64,000 bases of DNA from Acinetobacter sp. XH1741 (GCF_041021895.1 NZ_CP157428.1:682001-746000), one strand, 5' to 3'. Shown: positions 27,986 to 39,845, counted from the stretch's first letter. Numbers and translations are program-made. Notes: generated from the sequence alone by a model not told the origin.

Positions 27986-29683
27986 ATGATATCAGGACAC
28001 CCAAGTAAACACCCACTTTATATCCCTTATGCAGGCTATACACTTTTAGAGTTACCCCTTTTAAATAAAGGGTCCGCTTTCACTCAAGAAGAAAGAAGTA
28101 ACTTTAACTTACATGGGTTACTTCCACATATTATTGAAACTATTGAAGAGCAAAGCCAACGCTCTTATCAGCAATACTGCGCTTTCAATGATGATATTAA
28201 TAAGCACATCTATTTGCGTAATATCCAAGATACAAACGAAACTCTGTTCTACCACTTAATTGAAAATCATCTTGAAGAGATGATGCCAATTATTTACACC
28301 CCAACGGTGGGTGAGGCATGTCAACGTTTCTCTGATATCTATCGCCGTCACCGTGGTGTTTTCATTTCATATCCAGATCGCGATGTAATTGATGATATTT
28401 TGCAGAACGTAAATAAAAATAATGTCAAAGTCATCGTGATTACTGATGGCGAACGTATCTTGGGTCTTGGTGACCAAGGTATTGGTGGTATGGGTATTCC
28501 AATTGGGAAACTCTCACTTTATACCGCATGTGGCGGTATTAGCCCTGCTTACACATTGCCAATTACAATTGATGTAGGGACGAATAACCCTCAATTATTA
28601 AATGACCCGATCTACATGGGATGGCGTCAACCACGTATTAGTGGTGATGAGTATTACGATTTTGTTGATATGGTGATTGAAGCTGTAAAACGTCGTTGGC
28701 CAAAAGCACTCATCCAGTTTGAAGATTTCGCGCAAAAAAATGCGATGCCACTTTTAGAAAAATATCGCGATAAAATTTGTTGTTTTAACGATGATATTCA
28801 AGGAACGGCAGCGGTTTCTGTGGGTAGTTTAATTGCTGCAAGTCGTGCAGCAGGCAAACAGTTAAAAGATCAGAAAATTGCTTTCTTAGGTGCAGGTTCG
28901 GCTGGTTGTGGTATTGCCGAGCAAATCGTTGCACAAATGATTGCTGAAGGTCTAACTGATGCTGAAGCACGTGCTCGAGTTTATATGGTAGACCGCTTTG
29001 GTTTGATCACTGAAAATCAGCCAAATCTATTAGACTTCCAACGTAAGTTGGCACAAAAAGCGGAAGTGGTAGATCAGTGGGGCAATATTGAAAAAGTGAT
29101 TTCACTCCTTGATGTTGTTAAAAATGCTAAACCTACAGTGTTAATCGGTGTTTCTGGTCAACCGGGTCTATTCACCGAAGAAATTATTAAGACTATGGCT
29201 GCCAATTGTGAACGACCAATTGTGATGCCGTTATCTAACCCGACTTCACGTGTAGAAGCAGTACCTGCTGATATTGTGGAGTGGACTGAAGGGAAAGCAT
29301 TAATTGCAACGGGTAGCCCATTTGCACCTGTAAATCATCACGGCAAGCTTTACAATATTTCGCAGTGTAATAACTCGTATATTTTCCCAGGCATAGGTTT
29401 GGGTGTAGTGGCATCAGGTGCTAAACGCGTTACAGAAAACATGCTTATGGCATCAAGTAGTGCTTTAGCAGACTGTTCGCCGTTACTCAACGATCCACAA
29501 GCTGACTTATTGCCACCTTTAGGCGAAATTCAACAAGTCTCTAAAGTGATTGCATTTGAAGTGGCAAAAGCTGCAATGGCAGACGGCGTGGCTGTAACTA
29601 TTAGCGATGATTTGTTACAGCAAAAAATTGATCAATCATTCTGGAAACCAGAATACCGTAAATATAAGCGTATTCCTTTCTAA
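27986..29683 (+). CDS. maeA: NAD-dependent malic enzyme (oxaloacetate-decarboxylating)
   Basis: 565 residues, as in SfcA/MaeA. Landmarks: [49 protein letters not shown] with the metal-binding acidic pair, and a [10 protein letters not shown] nucleotide loop followed by an acidic residue (VYMVD), which fits NAD. It decarboxylates malate to pyruvate with NADH formation. The start at 27986 is chosen for its RBS. Confidence 0.96.
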   Translation: MISGHPSKHPLYIPYAGYTLLELPLLNKGSAFTQEERSNFNLHGLLPHIIETIEEQSQRSYQQYCAFNDDINKHIYLRNIQDTNETLFYHLIENHLEEMMPIIYTPTVGEACQRFSDIYRRHRGVFISYPDRDVIDDILQNVNKNNVKVIVITDGERILGLGDQGIGGMGIPIGKLSLYTACGGISPAYTLPITIDVGTNNPQLLNDPIYMGWRQPRISGDEYYDFVDMVIEAVKRRWPKALIQFEDFAQKNAMPLLEKYRDKICCFNDDIQGTAAVSVGSLIAASRAAGKQLKDQKIAFLGAGSAGCGIAEQIVAQMIAEGLTDAEARARVYMVDRFGLITENQPNLLDFQRKLAQKAEVVDQWGNIEKVISLLDVVKNAKPTVLIGVSGQPGLFTEEIIKTMAANCERPIVMPLSNPTSRVEAVPADIVEWTEGKALIATGSPFAPVNHHGKLYNISQCNNSYIFPGIGLGVVASGAKRVTENMLMASSSALADCSPLLNDPQADLLPPLGEIQQVSKVIAFEVAKAAMADGVAVTISDDLLQQKIDQSFWKPEYRKYKRIPF

Positions 29684-29696
29684 AATCTTGGATGTG

Positions 29697-29726
29697 TAAA
29701 AAGGGAGTAAAATGCTCCCTTTTTTA
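29697..29726 (+). terminator. maeA terminator
   Basis: AAAAGGGAG-TAAAATG-CTCCC followed by TTTTTT, directly downstream of maeA. Confidence 0.88.
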
Positions 29727-29920
29727 TTAACTTAATTTGGATATAAAGGCTTTTAAATCTTCTAAAAATAAAATAGATGATTCACTTTTATAAAATATTA
29801 CTAATCTAAAATGATAAGTTATTTGTAAGTTTTGCTTCAGTTAATATTAGATATACTTGCTAGGTAATGACTTTAATTAAGATCAATTTTTAAATAACAC
29901 ATAATTATGAGTACTTTTTC

Positions 29921-30358
29921 ATGAAAAATATTTATATTTTAATTTTTATAGGCGCTTTAATGGCTTGTAGTGATAAAAGTCCAGATAAAACTCAACATGA
30001 TGCTCACCATAAGTCAAATGTGATGCAGGTGGATGAAAATCAATCAGGCTCTGCTGTAAGTGAAAAGAAAGAGAGTGCGGATAAGGCGGTTAAAACAGTT
30101 GATCAAGCGGGGGAAATCTCTTGTTCAAATCCAAATATTACGCAATGGTATGGTTTTAATGAAAGTGTTGCTGAGCCTAAATGTGAAGTCGTAAAGAACT
30201 TTCAACTGTCAGCTTATAAGTGTGATATTTCTAAAAACGCCTTTGGTGAAAATAAAGATGCCATTTTGCTAGAAAATCAAGATAAACGAATTTTTGTTTA
30301 TTCAACTTCTAAAGACTGTAATGAAATGCTTGAAATAAGAAATGCGAATGGGCCTTAA
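29921..30358 (+). CDS. Small lipoprotein of unknown function
   Basis: 145 residues. A short hydrophobic leader ends in LMAC (Cys16). A charged linker rich in Lys, Asp, Gln and Ser follows, then a compact C-terminal half containing four cysteines (in SCSNPN, PKCEVV, YKCD and SKDCNE), probably paired in disulfides. No family is recognised. It stands alone. Confidence 0.65.
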   Translation: MKNIYILIFIGALMACSDKSPDKTQHDAHHKSNVMQVDENQSGSAVSEKKESADKAVKTVDQAGEISCSNPNITQWYGFNESVAEPKCEVVKNFQLSAYKCDISKNAFGENKDAILLENQDKRIFVYSTSKDCNEMLEIRNANGP

Positions 30359-30456
30359 ATTTATATTTAAGAGTAATTTTTATTAATTTATAAAGGTAAA
30401 GATAATATCTTTGTAAAATGTCAAAGTACTTGTTTTTTTGTTCTTTGGGTTTAAAT

Positions 30457-30489
30457 AAAAAAAGTAGCTACCGTGATAGCTACTTTTTA
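30457..30489. terminator. Bidirectional terminator (lipoprotein / Dyp peroxidase)
   Basis: AAAAAAGTAGCTA-CCGTGA-TAGCTACTTTTT between convergent genes. Confidence 0.85.
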
Positions 30490-30495
30490 AAAAAC

Positions 30496-31416
30496 TTAAC
30501 CTTCTAAAACTTCCTCTAATAATTCTTCGCTTGGCGCAAAGTAATATGCGCCGTCTAGTGGCGTCACGAAATGCAAGAGGCGGTCATGAATGCCATCGCC
30601 ACTTGTACCAAACATGCGTTTTAACATGGCATCAATAATGGTGAGATCTTTAGTGTAGGCAATAAAAAATAGACCTTGATCACCTTTACCATCGCCATAA
30701 GGTAGGCTGTGGCGTAAAATTTCCATTTCTTCGCCTTCATCATCTTCAACAACAGTACGAGCGACGTGAGCATTTTGTGGTTTAACATCATCATTTAATT
30801 CAATAGATTCAAGCTTGGTACGTCCCATCACATTTTCTTGTGCATCAACTTTAAGTTTTTTCCATTTTTCCAAGTCATGTGCATAGCGCTGCGCAAATAT
30901 GAAACTACCATCTGCAAATACTCCAGCACTTTCTGGGAGAAGAGCTGTTTCCGCGCGGTCATCCGGAAATTGAGGGTTTTCAGTACCATCTATAAAGCCA
31001 GTAATATCGCGACCATCAAAATAACGGAAGCAAACACGCTCATCCAGAACTTCAACTTTATCTTGAATTCCCTCAAAAAATGCTTGGCTTAATGCAAAAC
31101 AAATATCTGAACGCATACTGGCAATGTGAATAAGCACATCGGCTGGTACGACAGGCATGTTGAATGCGCCATTTTCTGGCTCAAGTTGTTTGAAGCCCAT
31201 AGGAGTTTGGCTATAAAGCTGTTTCCAAAGTTCTGGACCAAAAGCGACTGCTGTTTTGATTTGCGCGTCTGAATGCTGAGTAATGAGACGGTCACGTGTT
31301 TCGAATAAAGCTTCGAGTTGTTCTTTTAATTCAGCAAGTGTTAAATCTTTTAAACGAAGAACAATAAAACGGGCATGATCAGATGGTAATGGCAAAATGA
31401 CAGATTGAGCAGTCAT
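30496..31416 (-). CDS. Dyp-type (dye-decolourising) haem peroxidase
   Basis: 306 residues from the ATG at 31416, which has GAGGAGATACC in front; a TTG start further left is less likely. The family motif FIDGTENPQFPDDRAETALL (GxxDG, distal Asp) is at about residue 150, and RHSLPYGDG and FIAYTKDL follow. The proximal His is likely the one in ENAHVARTV. Such enzymes oxidise bulky substrates with hydrogen peroxide. No encapsulin targeting tail or encapsulin gene is nearby. Confidence 0.93.
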   Translation of the reverse strand: MTAQSVILPLPSDHARFIVLRLKDLTLAELKEQLEALFETRDRLITQHSDAQIKTAVAFGPELWKQLYSQTPMGFKQLEPENGAFNMPVVPADVLIHIASMRSDICFALSQAFFEGIQDKVEVLDERVCFRYFDGRDITGFIDGTENPQFPDDRAETALLPESAGVFADGSFIFAQRYAHDLEKWKKLKVDAQENVMGRTKLESIELNDDVKPQNAHVARTVVEDDEGEEMEILRHSLPYGDGKGDQGLFFIAYTKDLTIIDAMLKRMFGTSGDGIHDRLLHFVTPLDGAYYFAPSEELLEEVLEG

Positions 31417-31573
31417 TGGAAGGTATCTCCTCAATTATAATTTAGTATGAGCTTCAATTATTGTGCCTGATGCAAACAGCCGTTAGTAGTCTATTTATTG
31501 ATTTTATTGTTTGAATTATCGCCGCGATAGTTTTATAAAGCGGTATAATTCCACTTTTATTGTTTATTTCACT

Positions 31574-32200
31574 ATGTCTTTGCAAGTTTGGTTTGCTTAT
31601 ATGCTGGCCTGTTGGGTCATTAGTATTTCTCCGGGAGCGGGGGCGATTGCCTCTATGTCGAGTGGTCTAAATTATGGCTTTAGACATGGTTACTGGAATG
31701 CAATCGGTTTGCAAATTGCTTTGTTAATTCAAATCATGATTGTAGCGGCGGGTGTGGGTGTTTTATTTGCAACGACACCGTTAGCTTTTCAAGTCGTTAA
31801 ATGGTTTGGTGTTGCCTATTTATTGTATTTAGCCTATTTACAGTGGACAGCACCTATAAAAGATATAGAAATTCAACATGAAAAAAAGAATAAGTCTATT
31901 TCTGCGCTGTTGTTAAATGGCTTTGTAGTTAATATTAGTAATCCTAAAGCTATCGTATTTTTATTGGCGGTTTTGCCGCAGTTTTTAGATTTGGGCAAGC
32001 CTCAATGGGTACAATATCTCATTATGGCAGTGACTATGATTACGATTGATTTAATTGTAATGGCAGGATATACGGGACTAGCTTCAAAAGTTTTAAGATT
32101 ACTTCGTTCGCCTAAACAGCAAAAATATTTAAATCGTGGTTTTGCTGTCATGTTTAGTTGTGCAGCTTTATTGCTAAGCACAGTTCATCAAGCGACCTAA
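31574..32200 (+). CDS. LysE/RhtB-family amino-acid exporter
   Basis: 208 residues from the ATG at 31574; the longer TTG start adds an unlikely polar leader. The signature ISPGAGAIASMSSGLNYGFR and a conserved NISNPKAIVFLLAVLPQF fit the RhtB type. Six hydrophobic helices. It ends one base before the convergent znuB stop. Confidence 0.85.
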   Translation: MSLQVWFAYMLACWVISISPGAGAIASMSSGLNYGFRHGYWNAIGLQIALLIQIMIVAAGVGVLFATTPLAFQVVKWFGVAYLLYLAYLQWTAPIKDIEIQHEKKNKSISALLLNGFVVNISNPKAIVFLLAVLPQFLDLGKPQWVQYLIMAVTMITIDLIVMAGYTGLASKVLRLLRSPKQQKYLNRGFAVMFSCAALLLSTVHQAT

Positions 32201-32201
32201 C

Positions 32202-33011
32202 TTAGGCCGCTTGAGTTTGGTTTTTAATTTTTTGAAGCATAAAAATAAGAGCAAAACTTAAAGCCATGCATAAAACAATACTGAGACCAGTTGAGATATT
32301 GAGTGCTGCGCTTGACCAAAGGCCAACACTGACACCGAGTTGAGCTAAAACAAAAGCCCAAATAACCATTTGCTTTGGTGAATGAGCAAGTAGACGAGCG
32401 CTCAATGCTGGAATAACGAGTAATGCGCCCATTAATAGTGAACCTACTGCACGTAAAGCTAATACTGTAAATAAGGCTAGCAGTAACATAAAAATGAGGC
32501 GCTGCCATTTAGCATTCACGCCTTCACTAATCGCAATGTCCGGATCAATTGCAATTTGGATTTGCGGCTGCCAAAAGCGATAAAGAATGACCAGTGATAC
32601 CGCAATAATTAATGTAAAAACAGGTAAGTCTGGCCAGTCAATACTCAGCAAGTCGCCAAACAAGTAACTTAAAAGTTCTGGTCTTAAGCTTGGAACATGC
32701 TGAATAAATAGAAGTCCGCTACATAATAATGTCGCTGAACATAAGGCAAGTAGGGCATCGTTTGGCAAACGATTGTCATGTAAGGCCCACAAAATAGCGA
32801 CTAATAAAATAGCCGTACCTGCCACACCCAGCCAGAGAGGAAGGCTTAAAGCGCCCGCAATAGCTACCCCAAGTAAGGTTCCATGCGCCATGGTGTCTGC
32901 AAAAAAAGACATACGTCTCCAGAGCATGAGACAACCAAGCGGTGCGGTCAAAAAGACCAATAGGGTTCCCATAATCCATGCGGGCAACAATAATTGTAAC
33001 CATTCCATCAT
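32202..33011 (-). CDS. znuB: Zinc ABC transporter permease
   Basis: 269 residues with about eight membrane helices. ABC-3 family landmarks: SFFADTMAHGTLLGVAIA near the start (coupling with the ATPase) and GSLLMGALLVIPALSARLLA in the middle. It forms the channel of ZnuABC, which imports zinc from the periplasm. Only three bases separate it from znuC. Expected to be repressed by Zur with its operon. Confidence 0.93.
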   Translation of the reverse strand: MMEWLQLLLPAWIMGTLLVFLTAPLGCLMLWRRMSFFADTMAHGTLLGVAIAGALSLPLWLGVAGTAILLVAILWALHDNRLPNDALLALCSATLLCSGLLFIQHVPSLRPELLSYLFGDLLSIDWPDLPVFTLIIAVSLVILYRFWQPQIQIAIDPDIAISEGVNAKWQRLIFMLLLALFTVLALRAVGSLLMGALLVIPALSARLLAHSPKQMVIWAFVLAQLGVSVGLWSSAALNISTGLSIVLCMALSFALIFMLQKIKNQTQAA

Positions 33012-33014
33012 GGC

Positions 33015-33803
33015 TTAAGCTTCCGGTTCAGGGTGAATGTGAGGTCTACTATTGTGAGGGCAGGGGTGTGCCGCATCACCATGCGCACAGTGGTCATGAT
33101 GATGTTGATAAAAGACTCTTTGGGTTCCAAATATTGCCTGATATTCAGGATGCTGCTGAATATTTTCAGGTAATCCGCTGCAACATATATGTTTGTTTAA
33201 GCAAACAACTCTATGGGTGCCTTGCATAACCCATTGTAAGTCATGAGAAACAATTAAAATGGCGCATCCATAACGCTCAGGTAAACTGCGAACATACTCA
33301 TAAAGCTCAGCTTCTGATTGAATATCCAGACCTTGCATAGGTTCATCAAGAACGAGAATGTCTGGTTTTCTGAGTAGGGCACGTGCCAATAGTACGCGTT
33401 GGCGTTCACCACCAGAAAGCTGTTGTACTTTTGATTGTTGTAACTTCGCAATGCCCGTATCTTGAATAATTTCTTGGCGTAGGGCAGGGCTGCATTTTTC
33501 GAGATCTAATAGATCTTGAACACGTAAAGGAAGGCTATGAGAGGGATTAAATTTTTGAGGGACATAAGCCATTTTTAGATTTTTATTACTTATGACGCGT
33601 CCGCTACTTGGCTTTAAAATTCCAAGTAGAACTTTTATTAAAGTCGACTTACCTGCACCATTGGGACCAATTAAAGTCACAATTTCATTTTGATGCAGAT
33701 CAAAATCGACTTTCTTTAATATATCCCGATCATCACGGTGAACATAAACCTGTTCAAGCTGAATTAATACAGGATTTAGCGAGCTGTGCGGCACTGCTGG
33801 CAT
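33015..33803 (-). CDS. znuC: Zinc ABC transporter ATPase
   Basis: 262 residues. Walker A GPNGAGKST, signature LSGGERQRVLLARALL and Walker B ILVLDEP are intact. The C-terminus is rich in His (YQHHHDHCAHGD through HPEPEA), which may bind zinc. The ATG at 33803 overlaps the end of zur by 28 bases, so translation is probably coupled; no later ATG fits. Confidence 0.95.
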   Translation of the reverse strand: MPAVPHSSLNPVLIQLEQVYVHRDDRDILKKVDFDLHQNEIVTLIGPNGAGKSTLIKVLLGILKPSSGRVISNKNLKMAYVPQKFNPSHSLPLRVQDLLDLEKCSPALRQEIIQDTGIAKLQQSKVQQLSGGERQRVLLARALLRKPDILVLDEPMQGLDIQSEAELYEYVRSLPERYGCAILIVSHDLQWVMQGTHRVVCLNKHICCSGLPENIQQHPEYQAIFGTQRVFYQHHHDHCAHGDAAHPCPHNSRPHIHPEPEA

Positions 33804-34273
33804 TTCCCCGAAATTTCAATAATGCTGTGTTGTGCTGTGAAGTCATCTAAAGCTGCAAGTTGGTCGAGTTGTTGAGTCAGACCTTGCGAAGATGCTTCTT
33901 TAACAGTATGACATTCCGTACAAATCAAAAATGCAGCCTGATGCCCTTCACGTGGATGACAACATGGAATATAAGCATTAATAGATGTTAAGCGATGAAT
34001 TAGACCTTTTTCTAATAAGAAGTCTAAAGTTCTATAAACAGTAGGCGGAGCGGCAGGACGATCTGTTTGACTTTTAATACGTGCTAATAAATCGTAAGCA
34101 CCCATTGGGCCTGAAGCATTTAAAATGAGTTCAAGAACTTCTTTGCGCAAAGGCGTAAGACGTGCACCAACCGCAGAACATAAAGTTTCTGCTTCAGCTA
34201 AACGACTTGCGACATTATGGTGATCATGTACACCATGCAAAGAATCATGATGTTCATGCGTGCAAGAACTCAT
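33776..34273 (-). CDS. zur: Zinc uptake regulator, Fur family
   Basis: 165 residues. The N-terminus is His-rich (SSCTHEHHDSLHGVHDHHN). A winged helix (GARLTPLRKEVLELI, PTVYRTLDFLLEKG) is followed by the dimer domain with CTECHTV and a final CQQC, the structural zinc cysteines of Zur. With zinc bound it represses uptake genes. The palindrome at 34354-34368 in front of this gene and of znuA is the expected operator, giving autoregulation. Confidence 0.95.
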   Translation of the reverse strand: MSSCTHEHHDSLHGVHDHHNVASRLAEAETLCSAVGARLTPLRKEVLELILNASGPMGAYDLLARIKSQTDRPAAPPTVYRTLDFLLEKGLIHRLTSINAYIPCCHPREGHQAAFLICTECHTVKEASSQGLTQQLDQLAALDDFTAQHSIIEISGKCQQCRTAR

Positions 34274-34353
34274 AGAAATAACCTCAAATTTTTAATGGAA
34301 TATTAGCATGAAGCAGTGCTTCATTCGATTAATCTTAGGTATTTTTGTAACTT

Positions 34354-34368
34354 TGTTATATTATAACA
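34354..34368. promoter_or_regulatory. Zur box in the zur/znuA divergent region
   Basis: TGTTATATTATAACA is a perfect 7-1-7 palindrome lying between the divergent zur-znuCB and znuA. Its TGTTATA..TATAACA form is that of gamma-proteobacterial Zur operators. It overlaps the likely -10 regions, so one site could control both transcripts. Confidence 0.85.
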
Positions 34369-34400
34369 TGCTTCGAGCTATTACTAATTGATGGTCTGTC

Positions 34401-35240
34401 ATGTTCCGCGTTTTTGTTTTCAGTATGTTCTCACTTTTGAGTACGTTAGGTTGGAGTCAGGGTTTGGTTGTCTCTACACACCCAATCTATTTGATTGCAA
34501 AAGAAATTACCAAAGGCGTTGAAGAGCCACAGTTATTACTGCAAGGGCAAAGTGGGCATGACGTTCAACTCACCCCAGCACATCGTAAAGCAATTAATGA
34601 TGCTTCTTTAGTAATCTGGTTGGGAAAAGCCCATGAAGCTCCGCTAAACAAATTGCTGAGTAACAATAAGAAAGCAATTGCCTTATTAGATAGTGGTATT
34701 CTTTCTGTTTTGCCACAGCGTAATACGCGTGGTGTTGCTTTATCAAATACTGTAGATACACATGTTTGGTTAGAGCCAAACAATGCTGTGCGTATTGGTT
34801 TTTTTATTGCAGCTTTACGTTCGCAGCAGCATCCTGAAAATAAAGCGAAGTATTGGAATAACGCCAATGCATTTGCTCGGAATATGTTACAGGCAGCTCA
34901 AGCTTACGATAGCTCAAGTAATGGTAAACCTTATTGGTCTTATCATGATGCTTATCAATATTTGGAACGTTCGCTTAATTTAAAGTTTGCCGGTGCTTTA
35001 ACGGATGATCCGCATGTTGCTCCTACAGCGGCTCAAATTAAGTATCTTAATGATAATCGACCAAAACCTCAGATGTGCTTACTTGCAGAAAGTTTCACAA
35101 CAAAGGGTCAATATCAGAAATTAGGTACTATTACCTTCCAACCCGTTGATGAAAGTATGAATAATGAGGACGATTTTGTAACAGCATGGAAGAAACTGGC
35201 TATAAAAACCGATAAATGTGTATTAAATACGCAAAAGTAA
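34401..35240 (+). CDS. znuA: Zinc ABC transporter periplasmic binding protein
   Basis: 279 residues with a signal peptide (about 1-19, ending LGWSQG). Cluster A-I binding-protein landmarks: STHPIYLIAKEIT, SGHDVQLTPAHRKAI (first zinc His) and THVWLEPNN (second His), with SYHDAYQYLE (third). The long His/Asp-rich loop found in many ZnuA proteins is absent, so this is a short form. It delivers zinc to ZnuB and is divergent from zur. Confidence 0.92.
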   Translation: MFRVFVFSMFSLLSTLGWSQGLVVSTHPIYLIAKEITKGVEEPQLLLQGQSGHDVQLTPAHRKAINDASLVIWLGKAHEAPLNKLLSNNKKAIALLDSGILSVLPQRNTRGVALSNTVDTHVWLEPNNAVRIGFFIAALRSQQHPENKAKYWNNANAFARNMLQAAQAYDSSSNGKPYWSYHDAYQYLERSLNLKFAGALTDDPHVAPTAAQIKYLNDNRPKPQMCLLAESFTTKGQYQKLGTITFQPVDESMNNEDDFVTAWKKLAIKTDKCVLNTQK

Positions 35241-35258
35241 GATAAAAATTAAACAAAG

Positions 35259-35314
35259 GCTGACTGTAGCGTCAGCACCACCTGTCACGAAAAACCCCGA
35301 CTAAAGTCGGGAAA
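35259..35314. repeat. Two hairpins between znuA and the atp promoter
   Basis: GCTGAC-TGTAGC-GTCAGC (35259-35276) and CCCCGAC-TAAA-GTCGGG (about 35295-35311). The T-rich 3' side of both lies on the minus strand, although znuA is on the plus strand. They may stop znuA read-through imperfectly or end a minus-strand transcript. Confidence 0.6.
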
Positions 35315-35317
35315 AGA

Positions 35318-35346
35318 TTGCATGTTCAGGGGTGTAACTCTATAAT
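35318..35346 (+). promoter_or_regulatory. atp operon promoter
   Basis: TTGCAT, 17 bases, then a perfect TATAAT. Transcription would start about 35353 and leave a leader of roughly 58 bases before atpI. Confidence 0.85.
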
Positions 35347-35410
35347 GCCTGCGATTAAAAGCGATCATCAGCTAAACTTGTCAAGCATTTATGCTGTGAG
35401 TGGATAAATA

Positions 35411-35809
35411 ATGAGCCAAACTAGTCGCTTGATTGACCGACGATTAGCAAAAGCTTTGGTCTTCTTACAAGCATGCATGATCCCTGTTTCCGCACTCGTG
35501 GCGTGGAGCATAAAAGACATGACAGCAGCATTAAGTGCGGCACTTGGTGCATTGGTCTGCTGGCTTGCTACGAGTTATTTTGCGTGGCAATCCTTCAGGA
35601 CGGCAGGTGCGAGAGCATCTAAACAAGTGCTGTCTAACATGTATAGGGGCATGTTAGGTAAATTTGCAATTATGATCGTTGGATTTATTTTGATTTTGAG
35701 CAATGTTAAACCTTTATCACCGTTAGCATTGCTGTTTGGTTTTATCCTCGTTCAAGCGATGTCGTGGGTTGCTCCTTTTTGGGTTTCACGTCTACAAAAA
35801 CGAGTATAG
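35411..35809 (+). CDS. atpI: ATP synthase accessory protein I
   Basis: 132 residues with four membrane helices. It is the first gene of the atp operon, where atpI helps assemble the c-ring. ATP-synthase protein I members are poorly conserved; the call rests on size, topology and position. Confidence 0.85.
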   Translation: MSQTSRLIDRRLAKALVFLQACMIPVSALVAWSIKDMTAALSAALGALVCWLATSYFAWQSFRTAGARASKQVLSNMYRGMLGKFAIMIVGFILILSNVKPLSPLALLFGFILVQAMSWVAPFWVSRLQKRV

Positions 35810-35910
35810 AAACAAGAAGAATTGAAGATTTTTTGGAGGGTGGCGAGATATCGACAGTACGCCGATGTTCGTTTCCCTTCTTTTTAGTAATTGACATTGA
35901 CCAGGTGTGA

Positions 35911-36789
<879 letters not shown>

Positions 36790-36840
36790 TGGTATTGCCT
36801 AACTATCAAATGATGGTTGGGCTGAATTTTTTTAATTTAA

Positions 36841-37119
<279 letters not shown>

Positions 37120-37157
37120 TCATCTTAATTCCTAAATCCACTATTTGAGGAATTGCA

Positions 37158-37628
37158 ATGAATATCAACCTCACATTGATTGGTCAAGCGATTGCATTTG
37201 CGTTTTTTGTCGCATTCTGCATGAAGTTTGTTTGGCCACCACTAATCAATGCGATTAGTGAGCGTCAGCGTAAAATCGCTGATGGCTTAAATGCAGCAGA
37301 AAAAGCGAAAGCTGACCTTGCCGATGCACAAGCGCAAGTAAAGCAAGAGCTTGATGCAGCTAAAGCACAAGCGGCTCAATTGATCGAACAAGCGAACCGT
37401 CGTGCAGCGCAATTGATCGAAGAAGCTCGTACTCAAGCTGCGGCTGAAGGTGAGCGTATTCGTCAACAAGCTAAAGAAGCTGTTGATCAAGAAATCAATT
37501 CTGCTCGCGAAGAATTACGTCAACAAGTAGCTGCCTTGGCAGTAACTGGTGCAGAAAAGATCCTGAACCAACAAGTTGACGCAGAAGCTCATAACGCCAT
37601 GCTGTCTCAGCTGGCTGCTAAACTTTAA
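37158..37628 (+). CDS. atpF: F0F1 ATP synthase subunit b
   Basis: 156 residues: one N-terminal membrane helix (about 5-26) and a long Ala/Gln/Lys-rich coiled coil that forms the peripheral stalk. The order in the operon (after c, before delta) agrees. Confidence 0.97.
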
Positions 37629-37640
37629 GCGAGGCGAATT

Positions 37641-38177
37641 ATGGCTGAACTCTTGACGTTGGCACGTCCGTATGCCAAAGCAGCATTTGCTTATGCTTCT
37701 GAGCAAGGTGCAACAGACAATTGGTCGAATGCGTTACAAGTGCTCAGTGCTGCGGTGCAAGACGAAGCATTTTCCGCTTATTTAAATCGCCCTGAACTTA
37801 CTCCTGCGGAGCAAGTGAAGCTTTTTGCTAAAGTTTTAGGTGAAGATCAATCTCAAGCGGTGTCTAACTTTTTGACACTTCTTGCAGATAACGATCGCTT
37901 AGTGTTGTTACCTGAAATTGCAGCAGAATATGAACAGCTTAAATCACAGAATAACAATACGGTTGATGTCGTGATTGAATCGGCGTTTCCGTTAACTTCT
38001 GTTCAGGAACAATTGCTTGCACATGCGTTAGAAAAACGCTTCAACGCAGCAGTTAATGTTTCTGTAGAAGTTAATCCTGCGCTTATTGCAGGTGTTGTAA
38101 TTCGTGCAGGCGATCAAGTGATAGATGATTCTGCGCTTAACAAGCTTGAAAAAATGCGTACTCGTCTTCTTGCATAA
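37641..38177 (+). CDS. atpH: F1 ATP synthase subunit delta
   Basis: 178 residues. It begins with the typical [13 protein letters not shown] and ends with [19 protein letters not shown] and a short helix. It connects the b-stalk to the alpha3beta3 head. 12 bases after atpF. Confidence 0.97.
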   Translation: MAELLTLARPYAKAAFAYASEQGATDNWSNALQVLSAAVQDEAFSAYLNRPELTPAEQVKLFAKVLGEDQSQAVSNFLTLLADNDRLVLLPEIAAEYEQLKSQNNNTVDVVIESAFPLTSVQEQLLAHALEKRFNAAVNVSVEVNPALIAGVVIRAGDQVIDDSALNKLEKMRTRLLA

Positions 38178-38223
38178 TGCAAATGATGAAGACTGAACTA
38201 ATAAAAGATTGAGGAATAGCGCA

Positions 38224-39768
38224 ATGCAACAACTGAATCCATCCGAGATCAGTGCGCTCATTAAACAGCGTATCGGAGATCTGGACACCAGCGCGACCGC
38301 TAAAAACGAAGGTACCATTGTTATGGTATCCGACGGTATCGTGCGTATTCACGGTCTTGCTGATGCAATGTACGGTGAAATGATCGAATTCGACGGCGGC
38401 TTATTTGGTATGGCACTGAACCTAGAACAGGATTCAGTGGGTGCCGTTGTTTTAGGTAACTACCTAAGCCTTCAAGAAGGTCAAAAAGCTCGTTGTACAG
38501 GTCGTGTTTTAGAAGTTCCAGTTGGTCCTGAACTTCTTGGCCGTGTAGTAGATGCTTTGGGTAACCCAATTGATGGTAAAGGCCCAATTGATGCAAAATT
38601 AACTGATGCTGTTGAAAAAGTAGCACCAGGCGTAATTTGGCGTCAATCTGTAGACGAACCTGTTCAAACTGGTTATAAATCAGTTGATACCATGATTCCT
38701 GTGGGTCGTGGTCAGCGTGAGTTGATTATTGGTGACCGTCAAACTGGTAAAACAGCAATGGCGATCGATGCGATTATCGCTCAGAAAAACTCTGGCATTA
38801 AATGTGTATACGTTGCGATTGGTCAAAAACAATCAACAATTGCAAACGTTGTACGTAAGCTAGAAGAAACTGGCGCTATGGCGTATACAACTGTTGTCGC
38901 TGCTGCGGCTGCTGATCCTGCTGCAATGCAGTATTTAGCTCCGTACTCTGGCTGTACAATGGGTGAATACTTCCGTGACCGCGGTGAAGATGCTCTTATC
39001 ATTTATGATGATTTGTCTAAGCAAGCTGTTGCTTACCGTCAAATTTCATTGCTTTTACGTCGTCCACCAGGTCGTGAAGCGTATCCGGGTGACGTATTCT
39101 ATCTTCACTCACGTCTTCTTGAACGTGCTTCTCGTGTATCTGCTGACTACGTTGAGAAATTCACTAATGGCGCAGTAACTGGTCAAACTGGTTCTTTAAC
39201 TGCATTGCCAATTATTGAAACTCAAGCAGGTGACGTATCTGCATTCGTACCAACGAACGTAATTTCGATTACTGACGGTCAGATCTTCTTAGAAACATCA
39301 TTATTCAACGCAGGTATTCGTCCTGCTGTGAACGCGGGTATCTCTGTATCTCGTGTTGGTGGTTCTGCTCAAACTAAGATCATCAAAAAATTGTCTGGTG
39401 GTATCCGTACCGCTTTAGCACAATACCGTGAATTGGCTGCGTTTGCTCAGTTCGCTTCTGACCTTGATGAAGCAACTCGTAAGCAACTTGAACATGGTCA
39501 ACGTGTAACTGAGTTAATGAAGCAAAAACAATATGCTCCTTACTCAATTGCTGACCAAGCTGTTTCTGTTTATGCATCTAACGAAGGCTATATGGCTGAC
39601 GTAGAAGTTAAGAAAATCGTAGACTTTGATGCTGCGTTAATTGCTTACTTCCGTTCAGAATATGCTCCGTTGATGAAACAAATCGATGAAACTGGTGATT
39701 ATAACAAAGACATCGAAGCAGCAATCAAAGCAGGTATTGAAAGCTTTAAAGCGACTCAAACTTACTAA
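38224..39768 (+). CDS. atpA: F1 ATP synthase subunit alpha
   Basis: 514 residues from the ATG at 38224, which has GAGGAATAG in front; an in-frame TTG at 38209 lies inside this RBS and is unlikely. The P-loop is GDRQTGKTA. The non-catalytic subunit features and the [20 protein letters not shown] segment are intact. Confidence 0.98.
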   Translation: MQQLNPSEISALIKQRIGDLDTSATAKNEGTIVMVSDGIVRIHGLADAMYGEMIEFDGGLFGMALNLEQDSVGAVVLGNYLSLQEGQKARCTGRVLEVPVGPELLGRVVDALGNPIDGKGPIDAKLTDAVEKVAPGVIWRQSVDEPVQTGYKSVDTMIPVGRGQRELIIGDRQTGKTAMAIDAIIAQKNSGIKCVYVAIGQKQSTIANVVRKLEETGAMAYTTVVAAAAADPAAMQYLAPYSGCTMGEYFRDRGEDALIIYDDLSKQAVAYRQISLLLRRPPGREAYPGDVFYLHSRLLERASRVSADYVEKFTNGAVTGQTGSLTALPIIETQAGDVSAFVPTNVISITDGQIFLETSLFNAGIRPAVNAGISVSRVGGSAQTKIIKKLSGGIRTALAQYRELAAFAQFASDLDEATRKQLEHGQRVTELMKQKQYAPYSIADQAVSVYASNEGYMADVEVKKIVDFDAALIAYFRSEYAPLMKQIDETGDYNKDIEAAIKAGIESFKATQTY

Positions 39769-39845
39769 GTTCAGTTTTAGTTAAGTTTGGTTCACGGATC
39801 AACCTTCGGAAGCTCGAAAGGGCTTTCGAATACTAGGTTAAGCGT

